Positions 8,733 through 17,169 of a DNA stretch of 64,000 nucleotides are shown here, in pieces; the stretch's first letter is position 1, and each line of letters starts with the position of its first letter. The notes under the pieces were generated by a model, which searched no databases, had not been told where the DNA came from, and was given only the letters and a program-made list of their open reading frames with translations. Both the position numbers and the translations under genes were made by a program. Source of the DNA: Cohnella candidum (GTDB lineage: Bacteria; Bacillota; Bacilli; Paenibacillales; Paenibacillaceae); contig NZ_CP033433.1 of assembly GCF_003713065.1 (NCBI RefSeq), positions 1,957,001 to 2,021,000 on the forward strand, in the 5' to 3' direction.

Positions 8733-9079
8733 CACAGTTCGTCTCTCTCCCTCTGTTGTTCCTCCAATTGCTTCCGGATCGCGGCACGGAGCGGATCCTC
8801 GGGCACGATCACCGTCACGTCCCCCCGCACCCGGGCCTGGCAGGACAGCCGGATGCCTTCCTGCAGCAGATCGCCGATCTTGCGGCTTTCGGCGGTCCCC
8901 GGCGCTTGCAGCGCGGCCTCCTGCCCCGGAGGAACCTGCACCTTGCACATCAGGCAGGCCGCCAGTCCGCCGCACCTCGTGCGGACGTTCACGCGGGCCC
9001 GGCGGGACGCCTCGAGCACCGTCGTACCCGGACGCACCTCGGCCGAGCGGTTATCCGGCAGGAAAGTGACTTTCGGCAT
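8729..9079 (-). CDS. [2Fe-2S] ferredoxin, adrenodoxin-like cysteine spacing
   Basis: A 116-aa beta-grasp electron-transfer protein. The cluster ligands are C-x5-C-x2-C (RCGGLAACLMCKV, about residues 39-49) and a fourth Cys 34 residues later (RLSCQARV). The five-residue first spacing is the vertebrate-adrenodoxin pattern rather than the plant x4 pattern. The C-terminal tail is charged and helical (RKQLEEQQRERDELW). ATG 9079 follows GGGAG. It is tightly linked to the nucleotidyltransferase-like gene upstream and the lipoprotein gene downstream. The redox partner is unknown. Confidence 0.85.
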   Translation of the reverse strand: MPKVTFLPDNRSAEVRPGTTVLEASRRARVNVRTRCGGLAACLMCKVQVPPGQEAALQAPGTAESRKIGDLLQEGIRLSCQARVRGDVTVIVPEDPLRAAIRKQLEEQQRERDELW

Positions 9080-9080
9080 G

Positions 9081-9686
9081 TTAAGGCTCCCATCCCTTCT
9101 CGCCTTCTCCGGCGATCGTCGCGTACCGCCATACGAGTTTGGCCGCCTCCGGCGCAAGAACGTTGCGCTTCAGCAGGTTTTCCAGGGCGGGCATATGCAG
9201 CATGGGCTGTTCCCGGATCAGCCGCCCGATAAGTCCGCAGCGGTCGGGCCTGTCCCTCAGCACGTTGAAAATGAGCTCGTGTCCCAGCGGAACGAGCCTG
9301 ACCGCATGCGGGCCGGCGGCGATCGAATCGCCTTCGGGATAAAGAACCGAGGCGACTTCCGTCCGGTACAAGGAACCGCCGGTCTCGATCCGGAACTCTC
9401 CGACCAGTTCCACCGGCGTGCCGGCCACCGTATAATGCGAGAGCATCGACCGGTATCGTTCGGTCGAGCTCCACGCGGGCTCGTCCACGGCGGACGCCGC
9501 GAGCGCCCGGTGGATGCGCGCGGCGTCGGCTTCATCCGCGTATAGGTCCAAATCTCTCGGCGCGCGGCCGATGTCGGCCCCTCTCATTGCGAGGCCGGTG
9601 CTTCCCCCCACGACCCAAACGGCTCCGATGCCGGAGAGCCGTCCGGCCAAATCCGCGACCGCGTCGGCCGGATATAAGGAATCCAT
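9081..9686 (-). CDS. Nucleotidyltransferase-fold protein of unknown role
   Basis: A 201-aa protein with the pol-beta-type nucleotidyltransferase signature: VVGGST near residue 25, then APRDLDLYAD with Asp45 and Asp47 as metal ligands. The remainder is helical, with WRYATIAGEGEKGW near the C-terminus. Related proteins include AbiEii-type toxins and small-molecule nucleotidyltransferases, but this one is single and lies between two ferredoxin genes, so no toxin-antitoxin reading is supported. The start was set at ATG 9686 because GGGGGTG lies 7 bp upstream. An in-frame ATG at 9719 would add 11 residues but has no ribosome site. The stop is 2 bp from the downstream ferredoxin start. Confidence 0.72.
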   Translation of the reverse strand: MDSLYPADAVADLAGRLSGIGAVWVVGGSTGLAMRGADIGRAPRDLDLYADEADAARIHRALAASAVDEPAWSSTERYRSMLSHYTVAGTPVELVGEFRIETGGSLYRTEVASVLYPEGDSIAAGPHAVRLVPLGHELIFNVLRDRPDRCGLIGRLIREQPMLHMPALENLLKRNVLAPEAAKLVWRYATIAGEGEKGWEP

Positions 9687-9723
9687 GAGGTTCACCCCCA
9701 TGTCAATTGCGTTTCGCATCGCA

Positions 9724-10017
9724 TTAAAAATAAGTCCTGTTGACGGCTTTCAATTCGCCTTGCTTCAGGACCTTCGCCTGGCACCCCAACCGGAAGCCGC
9801 CGTCGAGCTCGTCCGGTCCCAGCCGGTCCCATTCGGCGTCCGTCGGTTCGTCCAGCAAGCCGGCGCCGGCCGCCACGGAACAGCGGCATCTGGCGCATGT
9901 TCCCTTGCTGCAATTGAAATTCCAATCGACGCCCGCTTTCATCGCGTGCTCAAGAAGCGTGAGCCCGGGCTCGATTTCCACCGTTTTCGTCAGGGTTCTT
10001 CCCGTCAATGTCAACAT
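9724..10017 (-). CDS. [2Fe-2S] ferredoxin, plant type
   Basis: A 97-aa ferredoxin with ligands C-x4-C-x2-C (NCSKGTCARC, residues 35-43) and a fourth Cys in GFRLGCQAKV near residue 78. It would carry one electron between unidentified partners. ATG 10017 follows AGGGGG. It is paralogous to the ferredoxin at 8729-9079 but has plant-type spacing. The two flank a nucleotidyltransferase-like gene in what looks like one operon with the YphE-like gene upstream. Confidence 0.87.
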   Translation of the reverse strand: MLTLTGRTLTKTVEIEPGLTLLEHAMKAGVDWNFNCSKGTCARCRCSVAAGAGLLDEPTDAEWDRLGPDELDGGFRLGCQAKVLKQGELKAVNRTYF

Positions 10018-10032
10018 GCTTGTCCGAACCCC

Positions 10033-10230
10033 CTATGTCATCGCGACCAATCCGTACACCAACCCGATCAACAGCATCAGGAACGAGGCAATGGACAGGA
10101 CGAGCCGGATCCAGCCTTTCGTTTTCAGTCTGGCGAATGTGATGATGACGGCCGCGGCGACCATTAAACCGATGCCGACGAACGACACCCACATCTTGGT
10201 CATCGGATCCAATTCCCGTGCCTCCCCCAT
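10033..10230 (-). CDS. Small two-helix membrane protein (YphE/DUF2768-like)
   Basis: A 65-aa protein with two hydrophobic helices (about 13-33 and 42-62) joined by a short basic loop RLKTKGWIR. Size, topology and position next to gpsA match B. subtilis yphE, a DUF2768 gene found in spore-formers. No enzymatic motif is present. It heads the short operon with the ferredoxins. Function unknown. Confidence 0.75.
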   Translation of the reverse strand: MGEARELDPMTKMWVSFVGIGLMVAAAVIITFARLKTKGWIRLVLSIASFLMLLIGLVYGLVAMT

Positions 10231-10283
10231 GTCTGCGAACCTAAAACGCTACATATTATACCACTCGCCGCCTGGGTTGACAA

Positions 10284-10316
10284 AGAAAACGGGCTCCCGC
10301 CGAAGCGAAAACCCGT
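10284..10316 (-). terminator. Possible terminator after spoVIF
   Basis: Short stem ACGGG/CCCGT flanks a GC-rich loop, and the minus strand then reads GTTTTCTTTG. It starts 6 bp after the spoVIF stop. The stem is short, so the call is tentative. Confidence 0.4.
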
Positions 10317-10321
10317 CCGTG

Positions 10322-10597
10322 TCATTTCTTGATCATCATTTTCATGAGGCCCTCGAGATTGCTCATGTTCAAGCCGCTCTTCTTGACGGCCGAGACGATT
10401 TCCTTGATCGTTTCCTCCGAGACCGGGACGTTAGCCATTTGCGAAACCTGCTTGATCAACGCCCGGAGCTGCGTTTCGTTCTGCAGCGTATCCGGGGTTA
10501 CGGTGTTGGCGATCTTTTTGATCGAATTTTCGGTGATGTTTTTCCCGGTTTTCTGGTTGACGACGCCCAGGATGTCCTTCGACAGCTTCTTATCCAT
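10322..10597 (-). CDS. spoVIF: Stage VI sporulation protein F
   Basis: A 91-aa, all-helical basic protein that begins MDKKLSKDILGVVNQKTGK and ends with a Met/Lys-rich tail, matching SpoVIF (YjcC) in length and sequence style. In B. subtilis SpoVIF is needed late in the mother cell for coat assembly, together with GerE. The ATG follows GGGGAGGG. The gene stands alone between gpsA and the YphE-like gene; in B. subtilis it is elsewhere, so this is a local rearrangement. Confidence 0.82.
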   Translation of the reverse strand: MDKKLSKDILGVVNQKTGKNITENSIKKIANTVTPDTLQNETQLRALIKQVSQMANVPVSEETIKEIVSAVKKSGLNMSNLEGLMKMMIKK

Positions 10598-10694
10598 GCT
10601 TACCCTCCCCGAGTTGGTCTTTAAGGGATACTAACGCATGGATAGATTATGTCGGGGAAGGACAAATGGTGTGGGCCATCCTCCCGGGCGCTTG

Positions 10695-11741
10695 TTACTT
10701 CAGCCACTTCTCCCTGGAAGCGGCGGCGATCTCTTCGATCTCGTGCGTGCGGACGCGGCCCATCAGGTCGCCGACGGCGCTTTCGGGCGTTTTCCCTTCG
10801 AAAAGAACGGCGTAAAGCTGCTCGGTGATCGGCATTTCCACGCCGTATCGGGCCGCCAGCTCGTGCGCGAACTTGGTCGTGCGGATGCCTTCGACGACCA
10901 TGCCGATCCGCTTCAGCACTTCTTCCACCGGCAGCCCTTGCGCCAGCAGGGAGCCCGCGCGCCAGTTACGGCTGTGACGGCTCGTGCAGGTGGCGATCAG
11001 GTCGCCGATGCCGGCGAGCCCGGCGAACGTCAGCGGATTAGCGCCCATTGCCGCGCCGAGCCTTGCGATTTCGGCGAGTCCGCGCGTGATGAGCGCCGCC
11101 TTGGCGTTATCGCCGAACCCGAGGCCGTCGGACAGGCCGGCCCCTAACGCGATGATGTTTTTCACCGCGCCGGACGTTTCGACGCCGATGACGTCCGGAT
11201 TCGTATACACTCGGAAATAGGCTTCGTTCATGAAAAAGTCCTGAACCGCTTCCGCGCAGGTCGGATTTCCCGACGCCACGACGACGGTGGTCGGATGGCG
11301 GATGATGACCTCTTCCGCATGGCTCGGTCCGGACAGGCAGACGACGTTGTCCTCGTCCCGGCCCAGCTCTTCGGCCAGAACGGTCGACATCCGCTTGAGC
11401 GTATCCGTTTCGAAACCTTTGGTCGCGTGGACGACGAGCGCTTCCGGCTCCAAGTAAGGAGCCGCCGCCCGGGCCACCTCCCTCATGGCGGAGGAAGGCG
11501 CGACGAAAAGCACGAGCTCCGCGCTGGCCAGCACTTCGTTCAATCCGGTCATGGCCCGGATTCCGGTCGGCAGTTCGGCGTTCGGGAGATACCTGGCATT
11601 CGTTCGATGCAGGTTGATCTCCTCGACCTGTTCGGGGTTGCGGGTCCACAGGCGGACATCATGGCCGTTGTCGGCCAGCACCCGCGCCAAAGCCGTTCCC
11701 CAGCTTCCCGCTACGAGAACGGCCGTCTGCTTACGCTCCAT
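10695..11741 (-). CDS. gpsA: Glycerol-3-phosphate dehydrogenase [NAD(P)+]
   Basis: A 348-aa cytosolic enzyme that reduces dihydroxyacetone phosphate to sn-glycerol 3-phosphate for phospholipid synthesis. Family marks are visible: SWGTALARVLADNGHDV, the substrate-site segment LSGPSHAEEV, and SGAVKNIIALGAG with the catalytic Lys. One oddity is that the first glycine of the GxGxxG nucleotide loop is valine (VAGSWG, Val10; codon GTA where GGA is usual). ATG 11741 overlaps the end of plsY by 11 bases; the open frame upstream is antisense to no purpose. gpsA and plsY supply successive steps. Confidence 0.95.
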   Translation of the reverse strand: MERKQTAVLVAGSWGTALARVLADNGHDVRLWTRNPEQVEEINLHRTNARYLPNAELPTGIRAMTGLNEVLASAELVLFVAPSSAMREVARAAAPYLEPEALVVHATKGFETDTLKRMSTVLAEELGRDEDNVVCLSGPSHAEEVIIRHPTTVVVASGNPTCAEAVQDFFMNEAYFRVYTNPDVIGVETSGAVKNIIALGAGLSDGLGFGDNAKAALITRGLAEIARLGAAMGANPLTFAGLAGIGDLIATCTSRHSRNWRAGSLLAQGLPVEEVLKRIGMVVEGIRTTKFAHELAARYGVEMPITEQLYAVLFEGKTPESAVGDLMGRVRTHEIEEIAAASREKWLK

Positions 11742-12348
11742 GAGGCTCACCTTTCTTGTTGCCGCCAAGCTTGTTCTCCGTGCCTTTGACCAACTTGACG
11801 ATATTTTTGCGGTGGCGCAGAATCGCCAGGACGGCGACCGCGACGGCGCCCCAAACGTAAGGCGCGTCATAGCCGAATGCTCCGATCAGGATCGGCAATA
11901 ACGCCGCGAACACGAGCGAGCCGAGCGATACGTAACGGGTGACGGCGATCGTCGCGATGGCCGCCAAACCCGCGATCAACGCCGGCCAGAAGGTTAAAAC
12001 GGCTAACGCGCCGATCGTCGTGGCGATCCCTTTGCCGCCTTTGAAACGGAAAAATACCGGCCAGTTATGGCCGACGATAGCGGCAAGTCCGCACAAGACG
12101 GATACCCAAGCTTCCCCGTCGCCGAGCCAGCGCCCGATCAGCACCGCGGCGACGCCTTTGGCGATGTCTAGCAGGAAAACGGCAAGAGCGGGCCCTTTAC
12201 CGAGCACGCGAAGCGTATTCGTCGCGCCGGCGTTGCCGCTGCCGTGCTGGCGAATGTCGATCTTCTTCAGCCATTTCGCCATCAATATGCTGAACGATAC
12301 GGAGCCGAGCAAGTAGCTGGCCACGATCCCCACGATCGGTGTGAACAA
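11731..12348 (-). CDS. plsY: Acyl-phosphate:glycerol-3-phosphate acyltransferase
   Basis: A 205-aa integral membrane enzyme that transfers an acyl group from acyl-phosphate to glycerol 3-phosphate, giving lysophosphatidate. The family loops are present: GSGNAGATNTLR (near 37-48), the glycine-rich FRFKGGKGIATTIG, and the membrane helices between. It starts with TTG at 12348 behind GGGGAGACC. It sits between der and gpsA and overlaps gpsA, so acceptor supply and acylation are co-expressed. Confidence 0.95.
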   Translation of the reverse strand: MFTPIVGIVASYLLGSVSFSILMAKWLKKIDIRQHGSGNAGATNTLRVLGKGPALAVFLLDIAKGVAAVLIGRWLGDGEAWVSVLCGLAAIVGHNWPVFFRFKGGKGIATTIGALAVLTFWPALIAGLAAIATIAVTRYVSLGSLVFAALLPILIGAFGYDAPYVWGAVAVAVLAILRHRKNIVKLVKGTENKLGGNKKGEPHGA

Positions 12349-12359
12349 TCCGGTCTCCC

Positions 12360-13682
12360 CTATTCCTGATCCGATTTGCGCCTGGAAAACAGTCTCAGCG
12401 GCGTTCCTTCGAACGGAAACGCGGCACGGATCTTGTTCTCCAAATAGCGTTCATATGAAAAATGCATCATTTCCGGCTCGTTGACGAAAATGAGGATCGT
12501 CGGCGGCTTCACCGCGACTTGCGTCGCATAGTTCACCTTCAAGCGGCGGCCTTTGTCCGTCGGCGGCGGGTTGATCGAAACGGCGTCCATGATGATGTCG
12601 TTCAGCACGTGGGTCGGGATGCGCATCGCATGCTGCTCGGCGACGCTGTTCACGACCGGCAGCAGCTTGGTGAGCCTGCTTTTCGTTTTCGCCGACAGGA
12701 AGACGACAGGCGCGTAGTGCATGAACAGAAACTGTTCGCGGATCGTATTCTCGAAATGCTGCATCGTCTTGTCGTCCTTCTCGACGACGTCCCACTTGTT
12801 CACGACGAACACGCTTGCTTTGCCGTTCTCGTGCGCATATCCGGCGATGTGCTTGTCCTGCTCGATGATGCCTTCTTCGCCGTTGATGACGATAAGGGCC
12901 ACGTCCGCTCTCTCGATCGCTTTCATCGCGCGCATGACGCTGTACTTCTCCGTCGTCTCGTACACTTTGCCCCGCTTGCGCATGCCTGCGGTATCGATCA
13001 GCACGTATTTCTGCCCGTCCCGCTCGAACGGGGTATCGATCGCGTCGCGCGTCGTGCCGGCCACGTCGCTGACGATGACTCTTTCTTCGCCCAGGATCGC
13101 GTTCACGAGCGAAGATTTACCGACGTTCGGACGTCCGATCAGCGCCACTTTGATGACGTCGTCGTCGTACTCTTCTTCCTCGGCGGGAGGCAGTTTCGCG
13201 ACGGCGGCGTCCAGCAAATCGCCGATCCCCGTGCCGTGCGCGCCGGAAATGCCGACCGGGTCTCCGAAACCGAGCCCGTAAAATTCATAGATATCGTCCA
13301 TCCGCTGCAGATTGTCCACCTTGTTAACGGCCAGGACAACCGGTTTGCCGGAACGGTATAGCATCTGGGAAACCTCTTCATCCGCGTTGGTGATGCCGGC
13401 TTTCGCATCGACCATGAAGATGATGGTATCCGCTTCTTCAATCGCCAATTCGGCTTGCATCCGGATGAGGCGAAGCATGCCGTCTTCGCCGTCGATTTCG
13501 ATGCCGCCCGTGTCGATCACGCTGAACGGGATTCCGTTCCATTCGCCCGTGCCGTAAATGCGGTCTCTCGTGACCCCGGGCTTGTCTTCCACGATCGCCA
13601 GCCGGTCGCCGATAATCCGGTTGAAAATGGTCGATTTTCCCACATTGGGACGTCCGACGATGGCGATGACGGGTCTTGCCAT
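12360..13682 (-). CDS. der: Ribosome-biogenesis GTPase Der (EngA)
   Basis: A 440-aa double GTPase needed for 50S subunit assembly. The first G domain has GRPNVGKST (about 10-18) and NKVD; the second has GRPNVGKSS (about 186) and NKWD. The C-terminal KH-like domain follows ([21 protein letters not shown]). The start is ATG 13682, which follows AAAGGAG; the longer open frame to 13709 lacks a site. It begins the der-plsY-gpsA run, as in B. subtilis. Confidence 0.97.
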   Translation of the reverse strand: MARPVIAIVGRPNVGKSTIFNRIIGDRLAIVEDKPGVTRDRIYGTGEWNGIPFSVIDTGGIEIDGEDGMLRLIRMQAELAIEEADTIIFMVDAKAGITNADEEVSQMLYRSGKPVVLAVNKVDNLQRMDDIYEFYGLGFGDPVGISGAHGTGIGDLLDAAVAKLPPAEEEEYDDDVIKVALIGRPNVGKSSLVNAILGEERVIVSDVAGTTRDAIDTPFERDGQKYVLIDTAGMRKRGKVYETTEKYSVMRAMKAIERADVALIVINGEEGIIEQDKHIAGYAHENGKASVFVVNKWDVVEKDDKTMQHFENTIREQFLFMHYAPVVFLSAKTKSRLTKLLPVVNSVAEQHAMRIPTHVLNDIIMDAVSINPPPTDKGRRLKVNYATQVAVKPPTILIFVNEPEMMHFSYERYLENKIRAAFPFEGTPLRLFSRRKSDQE

Positions 13683-13750
13683 AATGTCACTCCTTTTTCT
13701 GTGGCCCAACAGTTGCCAAATCCCATCATAACAAAAATCTTCTGGCTTGG

Positions 13751-13942
13751 CTAACCGTTTTCCGCCCGGTGGTCCACGATGAGGTAGAGGCTTTCGCTCA
13801 GCTCATGAGCGGCGCAATCCAGCATCTTTTCGAGCAGGAAGGCGGTTTTCTTCATCTTCTCCGCATCCTTCGCGACGAAGATCGGCGCCCCTCCGCCCAC
13901 CTCGTCTCTTTGCGTCGTCACGACGGCTACGATTTTCGCCAT
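13751..13942 (-). CDS. Small partner of the YIEGIA protein ('capping complex subunit')
   Basis: A 63-aa soluble protein, [18 protein letters not shown]... with two amphipathic helices. It matches the small proteins always encoded next to YIEGIA-family membrane proteins in spore-formers. ATG 13942 lies one base after the YIEGIA stop, with AAGGAGGAT upstream, so the two are co-translated. The molecular role is not established; the complex name is from annotation practice. Confidence 0.7.
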   Translation of the reverse strand: MAKIVAVVTTQRDEVGGGAPIFVAKDAEKMKKTAFLLEKMLDCAAHELSESLYLIVDHRAENG

Positions 13943-13943
13943 G

Positions 13944-14852
13944 TCATCCTCCTTGGCTGCGCCGGTTCGCGATGACCGGCAGCCTGACCGCCGCTTCCAG
14001 CAGCGGCACGTTTTCAACCGCCTGCACCGCAAATTGTACGTTCCGCTCGCGCGGAAGCACGAGAACGGCCAGCCGTCCGGAATCCAGTGACAGCTTGGCA
14101 AGCGGTATCAGGGTGGGCTCCCCTTCATCCCGGTAAACGCCCAGGCGGGTGGAAACGTCGTACAAGATCGCTTGGCGCTGGCCCAAATTCGCGATCGTCA
14201 CCCGTCCGTTTCCGTTATGCGGCGTGAGCATGACGCCGATCCCCTGCTTGAGAATGAGATTGCGGTCTTCCTCCAAACCGACGTTCATCATATAGACGTC
14301 GCCTACGAATAGCCCCGGCCCATCGAACTTGACTTCCGCTTCGGCAACATTCGCGATGTCGCGGATCGTTTTCCCGCGCATGAACCGATGCACGACGGCG
14401 AGCGTTAACAGCCCCGCCAGCACGCCGCTCCACCAGTTGATCGCCATGGATGCCATCGACGTGAGCAGCGCCGTGAATATGGCCAGGTAATTCCGTCCCT
14501 CGAAAACGACGGCCATGCCCTCGATATAGGCGGATCCGCGGGGCACGAGTTCCACCTTGTCGATTGCGGTCAACGTATTTCGTTCCAAATTGCGGACATC
14601 CCGAAACTGCTGAGCCGCCAGCGACAAAAACGTGACCGCGGTGTAGTTGTTATGGTACAGCGCGGGAACGGAGATGGAACCGAGAGCACCGGCGATCAAG
14701 CCAAGCGCGATATTGGAGATCACGCCGTGAGGGTAAGCCGGATACTGCCGGTAATCGGTCCGCATCATGAGCAGCCGGGCGCACAAGCCGAATCCCGTTC
14801 CGAGCAGCACGCCGGTTAAATCCCGATGGGCATGAATCCATTCCGTGATCAC
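13944..14852 (-). CDS. YIEGIA-family membrane protein
   Basis: A 302-aa protein with helices near 11-28, 45-65 and a pair at about 130-160, carrying the namesake signature SAYIEGMAVVFEGRNYLA (Met in place of Ile). The C-terminal half is soluble and beta-rich. Such proteins occur in sporulating Bacillales, in the place of B. subtilis yphB between der and yphA. The start was set at GTG 14852 because GGGGAGGAG lies just upstream. An in-frame ATG 24 bp further out would put that site inside the gene. Four bases overlap the upstream YphA-like gene. Confidence 0.75.
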   Translation of the reverse strand: MITEWIHAHRDLTGVLLGTGFGLCARLLMMRTDYRQYPAYPHGVISNIALGLIAGALGSISVPALYHNNYTAVTFLSLAAQQFRDVRNLERNTLTAIDKVELVPRGSAYIEGMAVVFEGRNYLAIFTALLTSMASMAINWWSGVLAGLLTLAVVHRFMRGKTIRDIANVAEAEVKFDGPGLFVGDVYMMNVGLEEDRNLILKQGIGVMLTPHNGNGRVTIANLGQRQAILYDVSTRLGVYRDEGEPTLIPLAKLSLDSGRLAVLVLPRERNVQFAVQAVENVPLLEAAVRLPVIANRRSQGG

Positions 14853-15463
14853 GATCCTTCTCCTCCCCTTCGCCATGCATATTTCCGAAAGTCCAGCGCG
14901 ACAAGCCTCCCTATGGCGGACAGCGATCTTGCCGTAAGAACGGCGACCCACCACGCTTCCATCCAATGGCCGGATCCGATCTCGAAACGAACCTGCCCGT
15001 GAAGCCAGGCGGCTCTCCAAATCTCATGGACGGCCAACGCCAAGGTTACCGCCAAGATCTGCCCCGTTGCTCCGCGCACGAGCGCGCATGTCGAGGCACC
15101 CGCCAATACGGCGGCGGTCCAACCGACTCCCTCGTCGGACAGATGAGTCGACATCCAGGGAGATACGGAAATCAGCAGCTTGAACGATCCCGTCAAAAAT
15201 CCCGCCGCAAAGGCGGTCCATCGCTCGGAGGGTTCCAATCTCCAAGCCAGGAAGAGCGCCGCCAGCGCCGCCCAAGCGAACGTCCCGCTGATCGTCCATG
15301 GCCCTCCGGCCGGAATGGCCGCCCATGCGGCGAAAGGCCAGCCGGCCAGGAATACCGCAACCGCGGCATCCGGGATGCGGTCTTCGGCCTGCTCCCTCCA
15401 GCCGCTCCACCAGAGAATCGCGGAAGCCACCCATAGAAAAAAAGCCGTGTAAACCGGCGGCAT
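14849..15463 (-). CDS. YphA-like multipass membrane protein
   Basis: A 204-aa protein with about six hydrophobic segments rich in Trp and Ala (for example AWAALAALFLAW). Length, topology and position upstream of the YIEGIA gene match B. subtilis YphA. No catalytic motif was found. ATG 15463 follows AGGAGGTGGGGGAG; a longer open frame to 15505 is less likely. It forms an operon with the YIEGIA gene and its small partner. Function unknown. Confidence 0.65.
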   Translation of the reverse strand: MPPVYTAFFLWVASAILWWSGWREQAEDRIPDAAVAVFLAGWPFAAWAAIPAGGPWTISGTFAWAALAALFLAWRLEPSERWTAFAAGFLTGSFKLLISVSPWMSTHLSDEGVGWTAAVLAGASTCALVRGATGQILAVTLALAVHEIWRAAWLHGQVRFEIGSGHWMEAWWVAVLTARSLSAIGRLVALDFRKYAWRRGGEGS

Positions 15464-15503
15464 CTCCCCCACCTCCTGCATCCCTAGTATGCGCCGAATA
15501 GGC

Positions 15504-15541
15504 AAAACACCCCTTGCCCGTTTTCCGGGAAAGGGGTGTTT
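15504..15541 (-). terminator. Terminator after mntH (works both ways)
   Basis: AAACACCCCTT...CGGG pairs with CCGGGAAAGGGGTGTTT across a four-base loop, leaving T-rich tracts on both strands. It lies 22 bp after the mntH stop. Confidence 0.8.
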
Positions 15542-15562
15542 CGTCTTTCAATACAGGGGGCG

Positions 15563-16924
15563 TCAGTTCAACCAGCCGGCGACCGTCTGATACAGCAGGT
15601 ACAAATTCAAGCCGGCGATCACGATCGCGACTGCCCAAGCCAGGATCTGCAGCCAAAGCGGATTCACGAAGACGCCCATCTTTTTCTTGTCGCTCGTGAA
15701 CTTCACGAGAGGAATGACCGCGAAGGACAACTGCAGCGACAGGATGACCTGGCTCAGAATCAAGAGCTGCGCGGTTCCGCTCTCTCCCGCGATGGCCGTG
15801 ACGATGACGGCCGGCACGATCGCGATCAGGCGCGTGATCAGCCGCCGCAGCCAGGCGGGCAGCCGGATGTTCAGGAAACCCTCCATGACGATCTGTCCGG
15901 CCATCGTTCCCGTCAGCGTAGAGTTCTGTCCCGCCGCCAGCAGGGCGACTCCGAACAGGATGCTCGCCATCGTGGAACCGAGCAGCGGCGCGAGCAGATT
16001 GTACGCGTCACCGATCTCCGCCACGTCCAGAATGCCGGCGGAGTGGAAGGCTGCGGCGGATACGATCAAGATCGCCGCGTTGATGAACAGCGCGAAGAAC
16101 AGCGCAATCGTGGAGTCCGCGGTGGTGTAACGGATGGCTTGCCGTTTGCCCAGCTCGGTTTGCTCGAACTGCCGGGTTTGCACGATGGAAGAGTGCAGAT
16201 ATAGGTTATGCGGCATGACGGTCGCGCCGAGTATGCCGATGGCGATATACAGCATGGTCGGGTTCGAAATGATTTCCGCGCTCGGAACGAATCCCCGGAA
16301 CACTTCCGACACCGCCGGCTGGGACATCACGATTTCGGCGACGAAACAGAGACCCACCGTTCCGATAAGCGTAATGACCATCGCTTCGATGTAACGGAAG
16401 CCTTTATGCTGGAGCAGCAAAATGACGAGAACGTCCAGGACGGTTATGATAATGCCGTACATGAGGGGAATGCCGAAAAGCAAGTTCAGGGCGATCGCCG
16501 TTCCGATGACTTCCGCGAGGTCGCAAGCCGCGATCGCGAGTTCGCACAAAGCCCATAGGCCCATCGAAACCGGCTTGCTGTAATGGTCCCGGCACGCCTG
16601 TGCCAAATCCCTGCCCGTTACGATGCCGAGCTTGCCCGCGAGCGCTTGGAGCAGGATGGCCATCAGGTTGGACAGCAGGATGACGGAAAGCAGCGTGTAG
16701 CCGAACAGCGATCCTCCGGCCAAGTCCGTCGCCCAGTTGCCCGGGTCCATGTACCCCACCGCGACCAGATACCCCGGTCCGGCAAACGCCAGGAACTTCC
16801 GGAACCAGGAGCCGGTTTTCGGAATTTTCAAGCTCCGGTAGACCTCGGGCATCGTCGGCTGCGTTCTGGGGTTGCGCCAGCCTTGTTCGGAGGCCATCTC
16901 CGTGAAGTTGTCGCTCAAGATCAT
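15563..16924 (-). CDS. mntH: Nramp-type divalent metal (Mn2+) importer
   Basis: A 453-aa membrane protein with about 11 helices. The metal-site motifs are intact: DPGNW in helix 1 (Asp60-Asn63) and MPHNLYLHS in helix 6. The family couples Mn2+ (also Fe2+) uptake to protons. The start is uncertain by six bases: ATG 16924 abuts the site AGAGGTGA, while TTG 16918 would be better spaced. It is monocistronic, with a sigma-A promoter and two dyad elements upstream (17037-17087) that suggest repression by a metalloregulator such as MntR. Confidence 0.93.
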   Translation of the reverse strand: MILSDNFTEMASEQGWRNPRTQPTMPEVYRSLKIPKTGSWFRKFLAFAGPGYLVAVGYMDPGNWATDLAGGSLFGYTLLSVILLSNLMAILLQALAGKLGIVTGRDLAQACRDHYSKPVSMGLWALCELAIAACDLAEVIGTAIALNLLFGIPLMYGIIITVLDVLVILLLQHKGFRYIEAMVITLIGTVGLCFVAEIVMSQPAVSEVFRGFVPSAEIISNPTMLYIAIGILGATVMPHNLYLHSSIVQTRQFEQTELGKRQAIRYTTADSTIALFFALFINAAILIVSAAAFHSAGILDVAEIGDAYNLLAPLLGSTMASILFGVALLAAGQNSTLTGTMAGQIVMEGFLNIRLPAWLRRLITRLIAIVPAVIVTAIAGESGTAQLLILSQVILSLQLSFAVIPLVKFTSDKKKMGVFVNPLWLQILAWAVAIVIAGLNLYLLYQTVAGWLN

Positions 16925-17036
16925 TCACCTCTTCCCATGTCGTTCGCAATCTTGGCGCTAAGCTCAAATTGTTGCGCTTGTGCAACTTTCGGCGATAAAA
17001 AAAAGCTCATATCCTTTTGTATGTCGGCTCACTCTA

Positions 17037-17087
17037 TTTGTTACCCACTTTTATTGTAACAAACCAAAAATGTTTGTCAAAGGCAAC
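17037..17087 (-). promoter_or_regulatory. mntH promoter with two candidate operator dyads
   Basis: Minus strand: -35 TTGACA (17080-17075) and -10 TACAAT (17058-17053), 16 bp apart. TTTGTTAC (17037-17044) and GTAACAAA (17056-17063) are perfect 8-bp arms that embrace the -10. A second, imperfect dyad GTTGCCTTTGACAAAC covers the -35 (17087-17072) and resembles MntR/DtxR-type sites only loosely. The leader is about 130 nt. Confidence 0.6.
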
Positions 17088-17097
17088 TTTTCGGCGC

Positions 17098-17155
17098 AGA
17101 AAAAAGCCGTTCCCCGAATATCGCTTGTTAAAGCGGCATCGCAGGAACGGCTTTG
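17098..17155 (-). terminator. Terminator of the S1-domain gene
   Basis: AAAGCCGTTCC (17104-17114) pairs exactly with GGAACGGCTTT (17145-17155), and the minus strand then reads TTTTC. It begins 15 bp after the stop of the S1 gene. Confidence 0.8.
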
Positions 17156-17169
17156 ACTTTAGCTTTCGA

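Noticed and set aside
9081-9719. AbiE-type toxin-antitoxin system
   Set aside because: Only the nucleotidyltransferase-like half is present, with ferredoxin genes on both sides and no antitoxin-like regulator.
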